This document shows, piece by piece, positions 32,458 to 45,985 of a DNA stretch of 64,000 bases (position 1 is the stretch's first letter; every line of letters starts with the position of its first letter). Source of the DNA: Pyrenopolyporus hunteri (Eukaryota; Ascomycota; Sordariomycetes; Xylariales; Hypoxylaceae); assembly GCA_902806595.1 (NCBI GenBank), contig CADCXC010000004.1, forward strand, positions 2,914,001 through 2,978,000. The letters are read 5' to 3'. Under the pieces are notes generated by a model that worked only from the letters and a program-made list of their open reading frames with translations, was not told the DNA's origin and did not search any database. A program made the position numbers and the translations under genes.

Positions 32458-35400
32458 AGTACAGTCGGCGCCTTGACGCGGGAGAGGGTTAGAAGTTATC
32501 GCATAAGGAAGCGATTCGATTCTAGTATTTATACGTAGACAACTAAGTATTATTGCTGATAGGAAGTAAGCTTCAGGTTAGCATAAGGGTAGGGTTAGAG
32601 CCAAGTTTTCGCTTGGGTTAGCTATCGCTAAGTGAGTAATGGGTTAGGTTATATAATATAATAAAAAGAATCACTCGTTAGAGTTAGCGGGTCGGCATCA
32701 TCTATGAGCAACGTTAGAACCGGAGGCTAAGTAAATTCCAAGTATATCATAGAAACTTACCATGAAGAGACAATGGATTTGAGAATCGAGCCTGAGTGGA
32801 ATAATGCCCGGGCCATGGAGAGGCTGGTCAAACCAAAGCTGTCGACAGTAAGCTAAGAGTCAAGACGAAGTTGTTCTGCCGCCTAAACTGATGATTCTGA
32901 TTCGTCAGACTCTATTCTCGCCGTCCGCTTTCGGAATTATCCATAGGTTAGTGCCATATATTAGTAAGTTCACGACTCTCAATAGTAAGCTCGGTATTAA
33001 TTACCAAGGCGGCTTATATCTCACGTAGAGAATAGCTTTCCGCTCTAGCTGGCAAATATAATAAAAAAAAGGAAAATAATAATTTAATAGGAAGCCTACC
33101 TCTTGTCCGATGATTTGGAGACCCAAAGAACCCAGGTGATATAGCTTCCGGGCTTCTAATAAGCTGTTCTGTCCTATCTCCAAGGCGAGAACAATATCAG
33201 TTATCCAACTGATATGAAGCATCCCGGGACTATCAGTGCCATGGCTTTTGAAAAATCATCGCGGGAACCCGGCGAGACGAAATAAATCCGACTTGGCGAA
33301 TTCGCGACAACAAGATAACGTCGTGTACCCGGGACTCAAGAAGCGACGCCAACGGAAACCATATCGTGTAGATTCGGCTTTCGTCTTGGGGGTCCAATCG
33401 TCTACTCCATCCTATACTCCGCGGGTACCACGGTAGCGACTAGAAATATTCGGCGATACCCAAAACCCAGCTCAAGGGGAAGGGAGGGGCCATGCTTATA
33501 TGTAGGTAGGCAGAAAATATACCCCTGGGCTTTTTACATTGGGACTCGCCGCCAGATCCACGAATACCCGTTCCCGCATCGCCCGAACCTGCCGAAAGCA
33601 CGCTCGCCTCGGGATTCGGCTGCATGCGGGGGCGTAGAAATTGAAGCCGAGGCTTTTAGGGGAGGAAGCCGAAGTATATAGACTCTTGGATGACTTGAAC
33701 GATCATGATCGGCCTGTCTTGTGCTTTCATCGCTTTGGTCTGCTCTCTTCTCTCCGGGCTTTCGTAGATACGAAACGGACGTGACTCTGACTCTTCAGCC
33801 AGGCGTTCCAAGTCCATGTAGGGTCCGGCGACGGCGGGGAGCGCTACTGGTTCGAGGGCCAGGCGGCGTACCGGATACGCGGCAAAATCCTATCGATCTT
33901 CGGCAGCTGTTCCAGAATGCAGCGCATAGCAGATCAGAACCAGAGTACCACGCAGATCATGTGGTACAAGCGGTCTATGAGGCTAGCACTTGAAAGGAAA
34001 TTCGGCGCCGAGGCCTTGGTAGCCGGTGCCTCGGGGATTATATGAAATCATGGGCATATTGAACGTTATAATACATTACTTCCTAGTCGTCTTTAGAGTT
34101 CATCTACATACTTCCGGTATCAATGCCCACTCCATTCCTACCTAAGCGATTGTAAGCGGGGCGACAGGGGTGGTTCCGGGGCCCGGACGGGATTTGCTAG
34201 GTTAACGGGGCTTGTAGTTGCCCCGATGGGCAGCATTGTCTACCAGGTAGGTACGGTAACGGAATAGTAATTAAGTGATGTTATAAATTAATGGTGTGGG
34301 CATAGACTTGGAACTTACTATAAAAAGTGAATAGGTAGTCGAGTGGATTTCGTGAAGTTTTGAAGAACCATACTTTTGAGCGGAAAACATATCAAATCGA
34401 GGCCCTCCGGAGGATGCTTCATTACTTTAACCAACTTACAGTCTAATTGAGTACGGCGTACCAATACGTCCCCGCGCCTAGCGGGGTTGACTATGGCTGA
34501 CATGTTCTCCAAATTCGTGGTCCTCGAAGAACCCGGTGCAGTCATAGTAGTTGGTCCTCATGAGTGTGTGCTTAAACTCGGATAAGGCTTGAACCGCTGG
34601 TCCTATACTAATCGACGATCAACCCCGATACATGCCCACGTTTCATGAAGGGGATTTTTTTTTTTAACAAAAAAAAGGTCAGATCCGAGTAGGCCGAGCG
34701 AGAGAGTTTCCTCCGATTTGCCTCGATGGTACCGAGACAAGCTTACTTAAGCTTCGGGCTGTTCTAATTAGATAGATACCTACCTACCTCATATAAGTAA
34801 ATATTTAATCGAGCTGATACGGCTTGGGTGCTCTTCGAAGATCTAAGAGAGCCCGGCCAAGCTAGGATCTTGACTAATATTCGTCCGTCGACATACTCGG
34901 GCATTAGTGCCGATAGCTTCCATAGCGTTACCCGACGCAAGATGCGGAGCGCCGCTATAAGGGCCTCACTAAAACCGACCGATGATGCTGAGAAGCCCTT
35001 CGCGGCCAAGTAGGATGTTACGGTACTCTTTCCTCCTTGTAGGACGGTAACTACGTCTTGAAGTAGTAATAAATTGCCCTGTATTCCTGTGTGAGTGTGA
35101 TAAGGAGACGGCGAGCAACAGCGGTTTAGGCATGGGACTCTTATCCGCCGCGATCAAGTAGTATTATATAGAGTGAGCGTATACGTAGGGGAGAGTAGAC
35201 AAAAGGTTGCAACTTTTTAGGGATTTTAGTGGAATATGAACGACGCTGTACCTGGGGAAGACCCGCTGCAGGGCCAACAGAGACGCTGCATGCTGCATGT
35301 ACTATTAGTAAGGTCCCTTAGGTAAGATATCTGCTAGCTTAAATACCTCATGCATGTGATATCAAGGCAGGTACCCAAGTTACTTCTTCCTAAATGGCCC

Positions 35401-36018
35401 TAGAGATTTCGGGGGCGTTGATTTATTGGCTCTCATTTCTTAAAGAAAGTCTGCCACCTCTAAAAACAAGGCAATGTATTCGTAGGCTGAGGTGTTTGAT
35501 TGTTATAACCTCCATCCAATATTACAGGTGGGGCTCTGCGAGGTAGACAAGTCTTTCGAGCTGAAAACTTAAGAAGAGGATCAATGACTGCGTAATGCAC
35601 CTATGTGATTACCTAGGTACCTACATGTAAGTACGTAGAAGAGTTACCCCTTAGGAAATGTGGCTGACTTGCCGAGCTACCGAAGTTAAGAATCAACCCC
35701 TGGAGGGCTGTCAGGTAAAATGTGGCTGGTGCGTACCTAAGCTTTCCGTCAATTAATTACCTAAAGTAACGTGCGACGGATGCTCGCTCTATTACAATCG
35801 GTCTGAATCGGTCTGTATCCATCCCGCTAAGTAACGTCAACCCCCGTAGGCAACACGATTTCTCCAGGTTCCCTTGCTTGCCCGCAGGTTCTTCCTGCAC
35901 CCAGTCATCAAGTTGAGCAAACGGCGACCCAATGACCTGTGCGATATATCATTGAGCTTCTTAGAATATTCCTTTTCTTTACACACTCGGTCGTTCGTCG
36001 TCTACGCAACGCCCGAAA
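32458..36018. other. Gene-poor stretch, possible relic sequence
   Basis: About 3.5 kb without a supported gene. Two spots look protein-like: minus 33222-33001 (LALEIGQNSLLEARKLYHLG, followed by an intron-like GTAGGC..TTTGCCAG of 51 nt) and plus about 33800-34000 (VGSGDGGERYWFEGQAAYRI). Neither has a usable start or full domain, so they may be decayed genes. The stretch also has an A/T homopolymer pair at 34655-34677 and palindrome motifs near 34775 and 35610. Confidence 0.5.
33804..34042 (+). pseudogene. Possible gene remnant
   Basis: A frame read from about 33804 gives QAFQVHVGSGDGGERYWFEG, then YRIRGKILSIFGSC and IMWYKRSMRLALERKFGAEA, which looks like folded-protein sequence. It has no start codon and no convincing upstream exon. 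I do not recognise the family. Confidence 0.25.
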
Positions 36019-38854
36019 ATGTCCACAACGCCTGCTCCGCCTGAGGACCAGGCGAGATTGCTGGAGGATGCCTTGGTTGCCGTGCGCCAACAGACCGCGC
36101 TCATGCGCAAGTGTCTCGACACCCCGGGCAAGCTTATGGATGCTCTTAAGTGCTGGTGAGCCTCGGACATAGCCCCCCACTCCCTTCCTGTGTCAAGCTA
36201 ACCGCCGGCAATATAGCTCTACCTTGGTCGCCGAGCTGCGGACGAGCAGTCTGGGCCCGAAGCAGTACTACGAGCTGTACATGGCCGTCTTCGATGCGTT
36301 GCGCTACCTTTCGGTCCATCTCCGCGAGAACCATCCCCATAACCACCTCGCCGACTTATACGAGCTAGTCCAGTATGCCGGTAATATCATCCCGCGCCTG
36401 TACCTCATGATAACAGTCGGTACCGCATACATGTCCATACCCGAAGCGCCCGTGAAGGAGTTGATGAAGGATATGATGGATATGAGCCGTGGTGTCCAGC
36501 ACCCAATCCGAGGTCTATTCCTGCGCTACTACCTATCCGGCCAAGCCAGGGACTACCTACCTACCGGTGACAGCGAGGGCCCCGAAGGAAATCTCCAGGA
36601 CTCCATTAATTTCATCCTGACAAATTTCGTCGAAATGAACAAGCTTTGGGTACGATTACAGCACCAAGGCCATTCGCGCGAGCGGGAGCAGAGGACTAAG
36701 GAGCGAAAAGAGCTGCAACTTCTGGTGGGCAGCAACATCGTGCGCTTGAGTCAATTGGTCGACCTTGAAGCTTATAAGAACGGTATCCTAGGCCCGCTGC
36801 TCGAGCAGGTCGTACAATGCCGTGACGTCCTCGCTCAAGAATATCTCTTGGAGATCATCACCCAGGTTTTCCCCGACGAGTTTCACCTGCACACTTTGGA
36901 CCAATTTCTGGCTGCAGTATCGCGGCTGAATCCTCATGTCAACGTCAAGGCTATCGTAATTGGCTTGATGGATAGGTTGTCTGCTTATGCTGAACGAGAA
37001 TCGCAGGAAGAAGTTACAGAAGATAAGGCCAAATTAGAAGAAGAGGCCTTGGCAAGTCTCCTGGAAAAAGTCCGGCTAGGAAAAGAGCAGCAGGAGACGC
37101 AGTCGAAGCCGGATGAAGCATCTGCGGACGCGAACGGGGACCGTTCCAACGGCGAACCGGCAGAGGATGCTGGGGTGGACGCACCGGCCGATGCTGAGCC
37201 TACCCCATCCGTGGCAGACAGTGAAACGACAGCAGTCGACAAAGAGCCTGACCAATCTCCCCAGACGACTAAAAAGCAGCGCGGAATCCCTTCCAACGTC
37301 AAACTTTACGAGGTCTTCTTTGAGCAAGTAAACAACCTTGTCAACGTACAGCACCTCCCCATTCAGGATACGATTGCGCTGCTGGTCTCCCTTACCAACC
37401 TATCATTAAATATATACCCTGGCCGGCTTGACTATGTTGACCAGATTCTCGACTTTGCGAATCGCAAGGTCAAAGAGCATGCCAATAGTGCCGACCTTCA
37501 CTCCGCCCCAGCACAGCAAAGCCTACTCGCGCTGTTGCAAGCTCCGCTTAAGAGATACGTTTCTATATTTACGGCCCTCTCTCTTCCTACGTATGTGCCA
37601 CTCTTCCAGTCTCAAACCTACCCGACAAGAAGGGCTGTTGCGGGCGAAGTTGCGAGGACTTTGCTACGCAACCAGACCACAATATCTACTTCTACCCAAC
37701 TTGAAAATGTTCTCGAGATTCTGAAGGTGTTGATCAAAGAGGGCTCGCAACCTCCTGCCGGATATCCTGGCGGCCCGCAACGACGAGCTTTGGAGACAGA
37801 TGAAACGATGGAAGAGCAAGGTTGGCTAGCGCGGATCGTCCACCTGCTCAATGGCGAAAATAATGATACGCAATTCCGTCTCCTCCAGATGGTACGCAAC
37901 GCGTTCGCTGAAGGGAATGAGAGAATCCGTACGACAACTCCTCCCTTGATTACGGCTGGCATGAAGCTGGCACGTCGATTCAAGGCCAGAGAGCACTATG
38001 ATGATAATTGGGAAACGCAACTAAGCGCCCTTTATAAATTCATGCACTCTGCGATCTCTAATATATATACGAGAGTTAATGGCCCAGGGGCCGCTGAGCT
38101 CTCTCTGCGCCTATTTTGTGCTTGCGGCCAGACCGCCGACATGACGGGCTTTGAAGAGGTTGCATACGAGTTCTTCGCGCAGGCTTTCACGGTATATGAA
38201 GAAGCCATTTCGGACTCGAAGGCCCAATTCCAGGCGGTGTGCATCATTGCGGGTGCGCTACATCAGACGAGAAATTTCGGGAAAGAGAATTACGATACTC
38301 TCATTACAAAGTGCGCTCTGCATGGTAGTAAGCTCCTGCGGAAGCCGGACCAGTGCAGGGCGGTATATCTGGCCAGCCATCTATGGTGGGCAACGCCAAT
38401 TACTGCTATCGATGAGTCGGATGAAGGCGTAAGTTCCGGCCGATGATATTGGTGCGAGTGGCTAAACTAACCTTTACCTACAGCTTTACCGGGACGGAAA
38501 GCGTGTGTTGGAGTGTCTCCAACGAGCGCTCCGCGTTGCGGACTCGTGCATGGAACAGGCAACGTCAATCGAGCTATTCGTCGAGATACTGGACCGCTAT
38601 GTGTACTACTTCGACCAGCAGAATGAATCGGTAAGATATATCACATTAGCCTTGGCGTTGAAGCATAATTTAACCTAGGCTTGTAGGTCACGACCAAATA
38701 TATTAATGGGCTCATTGAACTTATTCACTCAAACTTGAGTACGAACCAGCAGGATTCGGCGAGTGTCGAGAGCAGCAGGCGACATTTCAAACACACCTTG
38801 GAGAATATCGCATCGAGGCAGTACGAAGGCGTAGTTCTCCAGCCGCAGAAATGA
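36019..38854 (+). CDS. VPS35: Retromer subunit Vps35
   Basis: Exons 36019-36155, 36217-38428, 38484-38630 and 38687-38854 give 887 aa. Vps35 is the alpha-solenoid scaffold of retromer that selects cargo on endosomes for return to the Golgi. N-terminal hallmarks are CLDTPGKLMDALKCCSTLVA (formed across intron 1), SLGPKQYYELYMAVFDALRY and the Vps26-binding PRLYLMITVGTAY region. HPIRGLFLRYYLSG is another diagnostic run. Residues about 315-395 are an Asp/Glu/Ala/Ser-rich insertion that interrupts the solenoid, as in other filamentous ascomycetes. The C-terminal half (Vps29-binding) is complete and ends VVLQPQK. All four exons join in phase, introns 55-61 bp. Confidence 0.96.
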
Positions 38855-39875
38855 TGATAGCTCCCTGGGTATCTAGATCGTCAAAACATTGCGGTTTCGC
38901 ATTCAAGCGGCTGCGATATCGTCGCGGGATTTCCTGCTGCTGTGTCGTGGTGTCTGGTTTGCCTGGCGAGGACATTGTACCGGAGACGTTTCCAGGGAAC
39001 ATGAAAAGGGGCAGCACAGGGGCTGACTGTTAGGGTTGGTTTTTAGAGATAACCATGTACATATGTATATTTCCGACGGGTTTGAAAGGACGCGCTGGGC
39101 TTCTCAGAGGAGTCTAGGCGTGTTCTTGAGAGAGTGTTACGTTAATTTAGTGCCGTGGGGTCGGGCCCTCCTTGTACGAATGTTTGAAGGGTGACTGATT
39201 GTTCGAACGAAGCTTTCTTTTTTTCTTTTTAATTTTCTTTTTCTTTTCTTTTCTTTTCTTCTTTTTCTCCGTCCTTTAATATCGTTAATTTGATGTTATG
39301 TTCTTCACTGTCTATCGCCTTACACTCCTCACATATTATATTGTACCGTATACATATAGGTACATATATACACCTAGGTACCTACTTAGGAACTAGGTAA
39401 GGTACCAGGCGCATATAGGTATACCTCCCTTGGGTACTTGTATAGTAGGTATACATAAAGTTCCCCCCTGATTGTGGCAGTGCTAGGATGACTAACCCAA
39501 CGCCAAGGACCTTCCAGCTGCCCGCGTGCTCCGCAACTATTCAGAACACATTTGAGACATCTCAGAACTTACCTATTCTATTTTTCGTCCTTATGTTTTT
39601 TCTTGATGGTATCCTAATAACCTCAATTCTCTTACTTTTCCCTTCGATGTCCATCTCGGTGGCAGTTGGACATATGCCTGTCTTATTTCCTTGATTTAAC
39701 AGTTCCGCTCGAATCAATTCCACTCCTTTTACCGCGATTCAACTCTGCAACCACTCGTTTAAACCCACTTCCTCAGATAATCGAATGTACTTGCATCCAC
39801 CAAACGGATCTCATCAGGAAACCTGACCCTCAAACTTCATCTGTTGCCACATTTAAATGACGCTATACGACCAAG
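38855..39875. other. Intergenic between VPS35 and M28B peptidase
   Basis: No gene. It has a pyrimidine tract of about 55 bp at 39214-39270 (TTCTTTTC repeats) and CACCTAGGTACCTACTTAGG at 39371-39390. Confidence 0.6.
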
Positions 39876-42622
39876 ATGCCCTCCGAAAAATCCCAATATA
39901 TACCGCCACCTCCCATACCTACTTACGATGAAGCGGTAGCCGGCAATCCTTCATCTTCCCGACCGAACTGGCCGCCACCTTCATCGCCAATAGATACTAG
40001 ACCCGACCATGAGACCGAAGCGCAGTCCCTCCTTTCGCGCCCCAGGCAGGCGGATTCGTCGAGACGTGCGCCTGACGGGTACCGAGCGCCGTACGTAGAA
40101 TCGGACGACGAAGGATCGCAATGGACCCTCGACGATGACGAAAGCGATGACGGCGAGGATGCGCAAGTCCGGCGCGAGATGCAGGAGCTAGAAGTCGAAG
40201 ATCCCTTGGACGACTCGAGTTCACGATCATCCTCGTCATCGTGGAGGAAACGGATAGCTTCCTCCTTACCACAGTGGAAATGGCGATGGCGATGGCGATT
40301 ACCTAGGTTTACTGTCCGACTGCCTCGACAGACTGATGCCGCGAATAACCAAGAGACGGAATCGACCGAGACGAGGACGGGACTCCGGTGGCCTAGTATC
40401 AATAGCGCTGCTGCTATACTCCTAGTCGGCCGACTGCTCGCCGTTTTCCTTATACTAGGCTTCGTATATCTCCTGTTTATGAGCGATCTCTTCACAAACA
40501 TGACGAGGCGTATAGGCGGACACATGTTTGACCCTGAGGTTGTGCGCCAATACGTACAGAGCGAGATCAATTCGGATGCGCTGAGGAACACGTTAAAGCA
40601 CTTTACAAGCTATGCGCACATTGCGGGGACCGAGGGCGACTATGCGCTGGCTATGGACGTGCGGAACGACTTCATAAAGTATGGGCTCGAAGATGTGGCT
40701 GTTGACGACTACTACGTTTACCTGAATTACCCGAAAGCTGGCGGCAGAGCTGTCCAGATCATGTCCGAGGACGGAAAAGAGGCTAGGTGGACAGCAGCTT
40801 TAGAAGAGGAGGAGGTCGGCGAAGAAACGGCGGGCCGCCAGACATACGTGTTCCACGGTCATTCGAAAGCAGGCGATGTGAGGGGACCACTAATTTATGC
40901 CAACTATGGGTCAAGGGAGGATTTCAAAAGGCTTTCCGAGAAGGGCATAGATACTAAAGGCGCAATTGCGCTCGTACGCTACTACGGTACTCAGGGCGAT
41001 CGGGCTTTGAAGGTAAAGGCAGCGGAGATGGCTGGCTTTGCTGGGTGTATCATATACAGCGATCCCGCTGAAGATGGCTTCTTAAAAGGGGAGCCCGCGC
41101 CCAATGGACGATATATGCCTAGTGATGGTGTCCAGCGGGGAGCAGTCAGTCTGATGAGCTGGGTGGTGGGTGATGTCCTTACGCCTGGTTGGGGAAGCAA
41201 GGAGGGCCAGCCTCGGATGGAGAAGGAGAAGGCAATGGGTCTCGTCAAGATTCCGAGTATCCCGCTCGCTTGGCGTGATGCCCAGGTGCTTTTACAGCAC
41301 ATCCAAGGTTTCGGTGAGCCTTGTGCGGATGATTGGCGCGGCGGCGTGCCGGAAGTCGAGTGGTGGACGGGTAATTCCTCATCACCGATTGTGCGACTAA
41401 AGAACGAACAGGACGAGGAGGAGCGCCAGGAGATCTGGAACGTTTATGCTAAAATCACCGGCGTTGAGCAAAATGAGAAGTCAATCATCATCGGTAATCA
41501 CCGCGATGCCTGGGCCTTCGGCGCAACTGATCCTAACTCTGGAACGGCCATCATGCTGGAAGTTGCGCGTGTTTTTGGGGATCTTCTAAACCGAGGTTGG
41601 CGGCCGCTGCGTACGATTGAATTCATGAGTTGGGACGCCGAAGAGTACAACCTCATCGGCAGCACCGAATTCGTTGAGAATAATCTAGAGGCTCTGCGGA
41701 GAAATGCCTTCGCTTATATCAACCTCGATACCGCTGTGTCAGGCCAGGAGTTCCACGCCGCTGCATCACCAATGTTCCGCAAAGTTCTCCACAAAGTGCT
41801 CGATAGAGTCTTTGACCCCGTTCTCAACGCTACGCTACGCGCTCTATGGGACGGCCGTAACGCTGAGCTTGAAGGCCTCGGTGCCGGTAGCGATTACGTC
41901 GCATTCCAGGACATCGCAGGTACTAGCTCTATCGATATCCGCTTCGACGGCGCCGCGCATCCTTTTCACTCTTCGTACGATAACTTCCACTGGATGGACC
42001 ACGTCGGGGACCCAGGTTTCATATACCACAACCTACTTAGCCAAGTCCTCGGACTCCTCATTCTCGAATTAGCAGATCGGCCGATACTACCATTTGATAT
42101 GGGCAATTACGCACTCTCGCTTGGTCGCTATCTTGGTGGCCTGTGGCAATGGGGCGAAGAGAAAGGTGTTAATGGACGCTTCAATCTAGACCCCATCAAG
42201 GATGCAATTCATGAGGTTGAGAAGGCCGTTTCGGAATTCGAAAAGTGGGAGAATGATTGGAAACAGACCGTTATGTCGTCGAATGGTTGGGAACCGCTGG
42301 TGTTAAGCCAAAGGAGAGGCGATTATAACAGTCGTATGGCAAATTTTGAGACCGGTTTACTGGATGTGGAGCTCGGCGGCGGGGTGAGTTGGATTTCCTG
42401 CCCCAATATCTTGATCACATATTAACAAACCCTTCACAGATTCCTAACCGAACGCAATTCAGGCATGTTGTATTTGGTCCGCAGTTGTGGTCTGGGTATG
42501 ACGAGGCGTACTTCCCGGCTATTCGAGATGCTATCGATGCCGAAGATTGGCCGTTAACCCAAAAGATCATCGACAAAACCGCGGTAATTATAAGGAACGC
42601 TGCCAGAGCGCTATTAGAATAG
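39876..42622 (+). CDS. M28B metallopeptidase (glutamate carboxypeptidase II/Vps70-like)
   Basis: Exons 39876-42383 and 42440-42622 give 896 aa; the 56-bp intron GTGAGT..TTCACAG joins in phase as LGGGIPNRTQF. It is a type II membrane protein: about 185 Pro/Ser/Asp-rich cytosolic residues, one helix (ILLVGRLLAVFLILGFVYLL), then the lumenal part with a PA domain and an M28 domain. Zinc-site motifs are intact: GNHRDAWAFGATDPNSGTA, MSWDAEEYNLIGS and AHPFHSSYDNFHW. It ends with a transferrin-receptor-like dimerisation domain. Yeast homologues (Vps70, Tre1/Tre2) act in vacuolar sorting and metal-transporter turnover; the same role here is inferred. The extended acidic tail contains PPPIPTYDEA (PPxY-like region), a possible Rsp5-type ubiquitin-ligase binding site. 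Confidence 0.93.
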
Positions 42623-45217
42623 CGAAGAGCTCGAGACCTCACCTATGTTTTCAGCAGCCCATAGTGGTTCATACGGATGCATTGTTCGGCGTTAGCGGGG
42701 ATTTCGGGGACAAGGCTCATTGTACTATACCTATAGGCGGCTCACTCGTATACATCCGCCTAGAATACTTCAGGGTATTATCACATAGCTCAAGGCTCGG
42801 CTCGGAAGCGGGATTGGGGGGTTTCATTAGACAATATGAATCCATTCGCGGCCTTGGAGTAAATTAGCAATCGGCGGGTCGCTTTTCGGAAGTGTCACTT
42901 GTGTTTATATGCATTCTCATAAGAGAGTCTAAATGAACATCTAAAGTCAGCCGTCTGACCTACATACTAATTTCTTAACTATCTACCCTAGTATCCAAAG
43001 GTATAGCAACCATGTCTACCTATGAGAGACTTTTGTCTTATCAGTTACGAACATAGCTAGGTAGTCTACCTAGGGTAATAATTGATATGCAAGTGCTTGA
43101 GCACGCCTTAGGAAGAAGCTGAGAGAAGAGGATAAAAGTACCTACCTGTACATAGCATTTAGAGATACCTACCATCCGAGAGACATGGAGATCCTCGTTA
43201 ATAGGAGTACTCTACCGCAGTGATTCGTCGCGCACTTGGTAAAAGTTCCTTTCGGCTGACTCGTGGTCTTGGGCATCCCATGCGATTCGCCATCTTCCCT
43301 CCCACGAGAGTAGCGGGCAACGATGGCAGCAGCGCACGTTCGGCCGATGGTTCGCTGGAAGGCATGCTGAAGCCGATAATCTCGCGGCCCTACAATATTA
43401 AGGCCTAACTATTACGAAGCATACATAACTCATATTACTATTCAATTTGCGGGTTTTTATATCTTGTTTCTCACTATTCTTGTCGTACTGTTATAAGGCA
43501 ACTAACTATACAGTGAGGGAAACAACTTCGTTGGCCGTTGTTACACAAGCTATCTAACTAACAAGGCCACCGGCCTGGGTATACATACCGAGTGAGGACA
43601 AATGGATGTGTCTTATATGTCTATGATATGATACTTTTTCTACCATTTTACACCGTTCATCACTATTTCGCGTCTAGCCGTCCCGGTCCCATCAGGGGTT
43701 GAGCAGTCTCTTGTCTAACAGCTTAGAACACTCGCTCCCCGTATCCGCCGAAGTCGGCATGGATATTCGAATTCCGGCCGGCAAAGTTAAATTCCACAAT
43801 ATTAGCGATAACTTCAATCTACGTATGTAGATATTTCTAGTCGCGTATATGCTGTCTTTCATAAGTTATATCGTAGGTACTTGGACAAATTCTCTCAAAT
43901 TGATAAGCTACATAATAACTAATTAGTTGGTTCGTAAAACTACGGAGATGAACCCGCAAATGCAGCATTTAACATTGTCTTTAGTCCTCGATTTATAGTC
44001 AGAAAACGCTTAGATCTCTACGTATAACATAGAATCGGATTATAGAAGCCGCTGTCACCGCAAGTGTTTCTCCCATGCTAGGAGCGCCAACAACTATCAT
44101 GGAACCCCAGCAGTTCTACTGCAAGTTGGCCAATCTTCAAGTGGCTCAAGCGGGTGCCGAACCCAGCAAGTGATAGGCAATAGACATTAGTTGGTAGTAG
44201 CGTCTATATATGAGTAAATCTTCGAGAGTATTGAAGACTCTCGAGACCCTTACATATCTGTTATTCCCATTAAAGGCGGTGAGATCCAAGTGTCGTTATC
44301 ACGGACTGAGGCGGAAGCTAAATTTCGATTTCGCGGAATATACCCACTTCCTAACCATGAAGGAATGCAGGCCCAGGGAAGCAAAGACCGCTTTACCAGC
44401 CCAGGTTAAAGGGGCACTAATAAGAACTCCGAGAACTCCATCTAACCCTACTAGTAGCTTATTATTATACGAAGAGACGGCGGAACTCCTTATTACCTGG
44501 GATTAGGTGAGATTTACCCGTCAACTACGTGGTCGTGGATTTTTATGCTTTGGTAAAAGCCTAAGGCTATTACATTTTGGATGTTTATACCGTATAACGG
44601 ATTCTTCATAGGTTTGCGCGTATGATAGTTCCTTATAACCAGCGACCGACCGACGTGGGGTTTTGTGGAGTTCTCGTCGGCGGTTTGAACCCAACAAACA
44701 CGCATAAAGTGGGCGAAGTAAAGCTAGGGTGGCCGGCGGGAGAACCGTGCCTGTCTAAGCGTAATCATTTCGCTGACCTTCGCGCACGCCTTATGTAAGA
44801 CCCGGAGCTGCAAGCACAGGACGAAAGGGGTCTAGAATCCCGTCTTCTCGTGGTGTTCCCAGTCCGGAATTTTCCAGATTCGGAAGCGGGCGGGAGCTGT
44901 TGGCCCTATGGCTGACGTCGACAATGATGAAAGAGGACCTTGGTGGCTCCGGGCAATTGAGAACCCGGCAGGTCGTCAGATACACTACCTGCTCGACAGG
45001 GGGCTGGCCTTTATTATGTTTCCATCGACGATGTGATTATTAAATTCCTTTTTTTCTTTTCCCCGTAGTTATTGTTTTATATTCCCATAGCGTCTTCTAT
45101 ATATCTGCATATCCCACGGGGTCGGGTTATGAAGCTGTCGATTAAAACTTCATTGCGAACGACTGAGGAGCGCTGGAATATCCACCCCGAGCCAGAACCA
45201 TACGCAAATAAATCGCA
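42623..45217. other. Gene-poor intergenic, 2.6 kb
   Basis: Only short unsupported frames (up to 106 codons). AT-rich between about 42890 and 44250. A palindrome-type motif occurs near 43063 (AGTCTACCTAGGGTA). Confidence 0.55.
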
Positions 45218-45985
45218 ATGGAAGCCTCACCGCTGATGTGCGTGCCGGCAGAGGTGCGAATGATGATTTACGATTATCTTTTCGACGATGGCGGAAACAA
45301 GCAATTGCAAATTCGGAACGCCGGCCCCGACAAGCTCCCCAACACGGAAGACAGGCGCAGGAGCAGGTATTACTTGCTAGAGCGATCGCTCTCTCGCCGC
45401 GGCTACGAGACGACATACCGGCTTGAAACGGAAGGCGTCAGCTTCTGCACGTCCTTCATGCGGGTCAACAAGGCCATATACGCGGAGACAGGGTATCTGG
45501 TATACGCAGGACATACCTTCGACTTCGGCAGCGATATCGAAGCCGCCGAGCCGTTCCTCTCGGATCTGACGCCGCCGAGCCGCCAGCTCATCCGAGAGAT
45601 CTCCCTGTACAAGCGGGGGCCGGTCGCTCCATTCGGGAGCGACAGCAGCGAGTGGCGGCACCTGTGTCGCTTCCTAGAGAGCAACGTGTCCGTCAAGAAG
45701 CTGCGGTTGATCGTGCAGGGCGGCAAGCCCGATAGGCAGTGGGACGGCCCCCAGGAATTCACGGCTGCGGACCTGAAGCTCCTCTTCGACCTGAAGCACG
45801 AATGCCTAGACTGGGTCGGGGAGCTGGCCCGTGTCAAGGGCATCGAAAAATTGGAGATCCTACCAGACATCCAGTACTGTCCGCAGCCGGTGTCGACCAA
45901 CATGATTATATTCGCCGCCCTCTCGGCTTCGATTGAAAGGGGCTTGACGGAGTTCCTGAGGACGCACCTGCGTTTACCCCTATGA
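45218..45985 (+). CDS. F-box-like / 2EXR-type fungal protein
   Basis: A single exon of 255 codons. The N terminus, MCVPAEVRMMIYDYLFDDGG, is the xLPxEhRxxIY motif of fungal F-box-like and 2EXR proteins. FMRVNKAIYAETGYLVYAGH follows, the 'LlrtNrqIyeEa..vlY..n.F' segment of the same group. The remaining 130 residues form Leu-containing strands such as VKKLRLIVQGG. No signal peptide or membrane segment. These large fungal families are mostly uncharacterised; a role as substrate adaptor is only a possibility. Confidence 0.8.
   Translation: MEASPLMCVPAEVRMMIYDYLFDDGGNKQLQIRNAGPDKLPNTEDRRRSRYYLLERSLSRRGYETTYRLETEGVSFCTSFMRVNKAIYAETGYLVYAGHTFDFGSDIEAAEPFLSDLTPPSRQLIREISLYKRGPVAPFGSDSSEWRHLCRFLESNVSVKKLRLIVQGGKPDRQWDGPQEFTAADLKLLFDLKHECLDWVGELARVKGIEKLEILPDIQYCPQPVSTNMIIFAALSASIERGLTEFLRTHLRLPL

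Noticed and set aside
44210..44506. 98-codon plus-strand frame
   Set aside because: No family resemblance, AT-rich surroundings, no splice or promoter support.
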